From: Lasioglossum baleicum
Lineage: Eukaryota; Arthropoda; Insecta; Hymenoptera; Halictidae
Assembly (NCBI RefSeq): GCF_051020765.1
Contig: NW_027469576.1
Span: 1 to 64,000 of the forward strand
DNA length: 64,000 nucleotides
Direction of reading: 5' to 3'
The stretch's first letter is position 1, and each line of letters begins with the position of its first letter. Position numbers and translations under genes: made by a program. Shown in pieces: positions 61,816-64,000 of the stretch. The notes beneath the pieces were generated by a model. It searched no databases, was not told the DNA's origin, and saw only the letters and a program-made list of their open reading frames with translations.

Positions 61816-64000
61816 TCGCATATTCGCTTGCAAATGCACTGAGCTATCACGCGGAACAGCGATCCCGCACAGAAATAGACTTGTGAAACGGAGAATCGTA
61901 GAATCTGATGTAATATTGAATAAATCGTGTCCGTGCTTGCCGAATCGGAGTTTCTGTGAAAATTTCGCATATTTGCAAGCACATGAACTGATTTAGCACG
62001 CGAAAGAGCGATCCCGCACAGAAATAGACTTGTGAAACGATGAATCGTAGAATCTGGTGTAATATTGAATAAATCGTGTCCGTGCATGCCGAATCGGAGT
62101 TTCTGTGCTAATTTCGCATATTCGCTTGCAAATGCACTGTGCTATCACGCGGAACAGCCATCCCGCACAGAAATAGACCTGTGAAACGAAGAATCGTAGA
62201 ATCTGATGTGATATTGAATAAATCGTGATCGTGCTTGCCGAATCGGAGTTTCTGTGTCAATTTCGTATATTTGCATGCAAATGCACTGATCTAGCACGCG
62301 AAACAGCGATTCCGCACTGAAACACACTTCTGAAACGAAGAATCGTCGAATCTGACATAAGGTCGAATAAATCGTGACCGTGCTTGCCGAATCGGAGTTT
62401 CTGAGCCAATTTCGCATATTCGCATGCAAATGCACTGAGCTATCACGCGGAACAGCGATCCCGCACAGAAATAGACTTGTGAAACGGAGAATCGTAGAAT
62501 CTGATGTAATATTGAATAAATCGTGTCCGTGCTTGCCGAATCGGAGTTTCTGTGCCAATTTCGCATATTTGCAAGCAAATGAACTGATTTAGCACGCGAA
62601 AGAGCGATCCCGCACAGAAATAGACTTGTGAAACGATGAATCGTAGAATCTGATGTAATATTGAATAAATGGTGTCCGTGCATGCCGAATCGGAGTTTCT
62701 GTGCTAATTTCGCATATTCGCTTGCAAATGCACTGAGCTATCACGCGAAACAGCGACTCCGCACTGAAATTCACTTGTGAAACGACGAATCGTCGAATCT
62801 GACAAAAACTTGAATCAATCGTGTCCGTGCTTGTTGAATCGGTGTTTCTGTGCCAATTTAGCATATTTGCAAGCAAATGAACTGATTTAGCACGCGAAAG
62901 AGCGATCCCGCACAGAAATAGACTTGTGAAACGAAGAATCGTAGAATCTGATGTAATATTGAATAAATCGTGACCGTGCTCGCCGAATCGGAGTTTCTGT
63001 GTCAATTTCGCATATTTGCATGCAAATGCACTGAGCTATCACCCGGAACAGCGATCCCGCACAGAAATACATTTCGGAAACGAAGAATCGTCGAATCTGA
63101 CATAAGCCCGAATAAATCGCGATCGTGCTTGCCGAATCGGAGTTTCTGTGCCAATTTCGCATATTCGCATGCAAATGCACTGATATAGCACGCGAAACAG
63201 TGATTCCGCACAGAAAATCACTTGTGAAACGAAGAATCGTAAAATCTGACATAAACTTGAATCAATCGTGTGCGTGCTTATTGAATCGGAGTTTCTGTGC
63301 CAATTTCGTATATTTGCATGCAAATGAACTGATCTAGCACGCGAAACAGCGATCCCGCACAGAAATAGACTTGTGAAACGATGAATCGTAGAATCTGATG
63401 TAATATTGAATAAATCGTGTCCGTGCATGCCGAATCGGAGTTTCTGTGCCAATTTCGCATATTTGCAAGCAAATGAACTGAGCTATCACGCGGAACAGCC
63501 ATCCCGCACAGAAATAGACCTGTGAAACGAAGAATCGTAGAATCTGATGTAATATTGAATAAATCGTGATCGTGCTTGCCGAATCGGAGTTTCTGTGTCA
63601 ATTTCGTATATTTGCATGCAAATGCACTGATCTAGCAGGCGAAACAGCGATTCCGCACTGAAATACACTTCTGAAACGAAGAATCGTCGAATCTGACATA
63701 AGGTCGAATAAATCGTGACCGTGCTTGCCGAATCGGAGTTTCTGTGCCAATTTCGCATATTCGCTTGCAAATGCAGTGAGCTATCACGCGGAACAGCGAT
63801 CCCGCACAGAAATAGACTTGTGAAACGGAGAATCGTAGAATCTGATGTAATATTGAATAAATCGTGTCCGTGCTTGCCGAATCGGAGTTTCTGTGCCAAT
63901 TTCGCATATTTGCAAGCAAATGAACTGATTTAGCACGCGAAAGAGCGATCCCGCACAGAAATAGACTTGTGAAACGATGAATCGTAGAATCTGATGTAAT
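61816..64000. repeat. 20-monomer HOR, copy 2 (cut by window end)
   Basis: About 14.7 of 20 monomers are visible. If complete, the copy would end near 64.8 kb. No difference from copy 1 was noticed in the marks compared. Confidence 0.85.

Larger units (their letters stand above)
1..64000. repeat. 149-bp satellite array (whole window)
   Basis: Direct head-to-tail repeat of a 149-bp unit with no interruption. The landmark tg[a/c]actga recurs at 303, 452, 601, 750 and so on to 63921; that span is 427 x 149 minus 5. Every monomer keeps recognisable blocks: cgcacagaaat, cgaatcgg, tttctgtg and gcaaatg. No monomer is inverted and no foreign sequence is inserted. Family knowledge: long homogeneous satellites with higher-order structure usually form centromeric or pericentromeric heterochromatin in eukaryotes. 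The exact chromosomal position, transcription and species cannot be read from the sequence. Both window edges lie inside the array, so its true length is unknown. Confidence 0.98.

Noticed and set aside
1..64000. Hundreds of minus-strand open frames of about 130-157 codons and plus-strand frames of about 72 codons as a repeated gene family
   Set aside because: They recur every 149 bp in rotating frames and overlap each other in all three frames. Many begin at TTG rather than ATG, and they end at fixed repeat landmarks (gctatca, ctagc, ttagc). They show no recognisable domain. They are shadows of the repeat.
1..64000. CRISPR array
   Set aside because: There are no short repeats separated by unique spacers. 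All 149 bases of each unit are repeated, with shared substitutions.
1..64000. Telomeric repeat, ribosomal spacer or transposon-derived repeat
   Set aside because: No telomere-type hexamer runs, no rRNA sequence, no terminal inverted repeats or target-site duplications, and no transposase or reverse transcriptase frame.

Overview
The whole 64 kb window is one uninterrupted tandem satellite array. I find no gene, RNA gene, transposon, CRISPR array or unique sequence in it. The basic unit is 149 bp. From the monomer starting at 303 to the one starting at 63921 the array stays in phase through 427 monomers. The only length changes I find are five single-base losses (near 10994, 11754, 17515, 49657 and 49796). 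The window holds about 429.6 monomers, all in the same orientation.

The source is almost certainly a eukaryotic chromosome, because a long homogeneous satellite with nested higher-order repeats (HORs) is typical of centromeric or pericentromeric heterochromatin. CpG is abundant: a monomer counted by hand (20117-20265) has 14 CpG, 47.7% G+C and an observed/expected ratio near 1.7. That argues against a genome with heavy germline CpG methylation (most vertebrates, many plants) and fits many invertebrates. I do not recognise the satellite and name no species.

Monomers fall into at least seven families, distinguished mainly by a central segment about 70-100 bases into the unit and by the border with the next monomer. 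Region by region: 1-15.3 kb holds three related copies of a roughly 6.55 kb block (44 monomers) and, inside the first, a 16-monomer (2384 bp) tandem pair. 15.4-17.2 kb is related sequence. 17.25-19.7 kb is a more divergent island containing a 9-monomer duplication. 20-34 kb holds 24/25-monomer and 17-monomer HOR pairs. 34-39 kb holds a 5-monomer pair and a staircase of 4-, 3- and 2-monomer units. 39-49 kb is mixed, with an 11-monomer pair. 49-54 kb holds a 24-monomer pair. 54.2-58 kb holds a 13-monomer pair. 58.8-64 kb holds a 20-monomer pair cut by the window end. Variants found only in the first 15 kb return at 60.5-61.8 kb.

The open reading frames that cover the minus strand are by-products of a repeat with few stop triplets on that strand and a period that is not a multiple of three. 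The biology here is array evolution (unequal crossing-over, conversion, hybrid junction monomers) and possibly chromatin or kinetochore function suggested by the nucleosome-sized unit and its phased 14-bp palindrome. That functional reading is inference.
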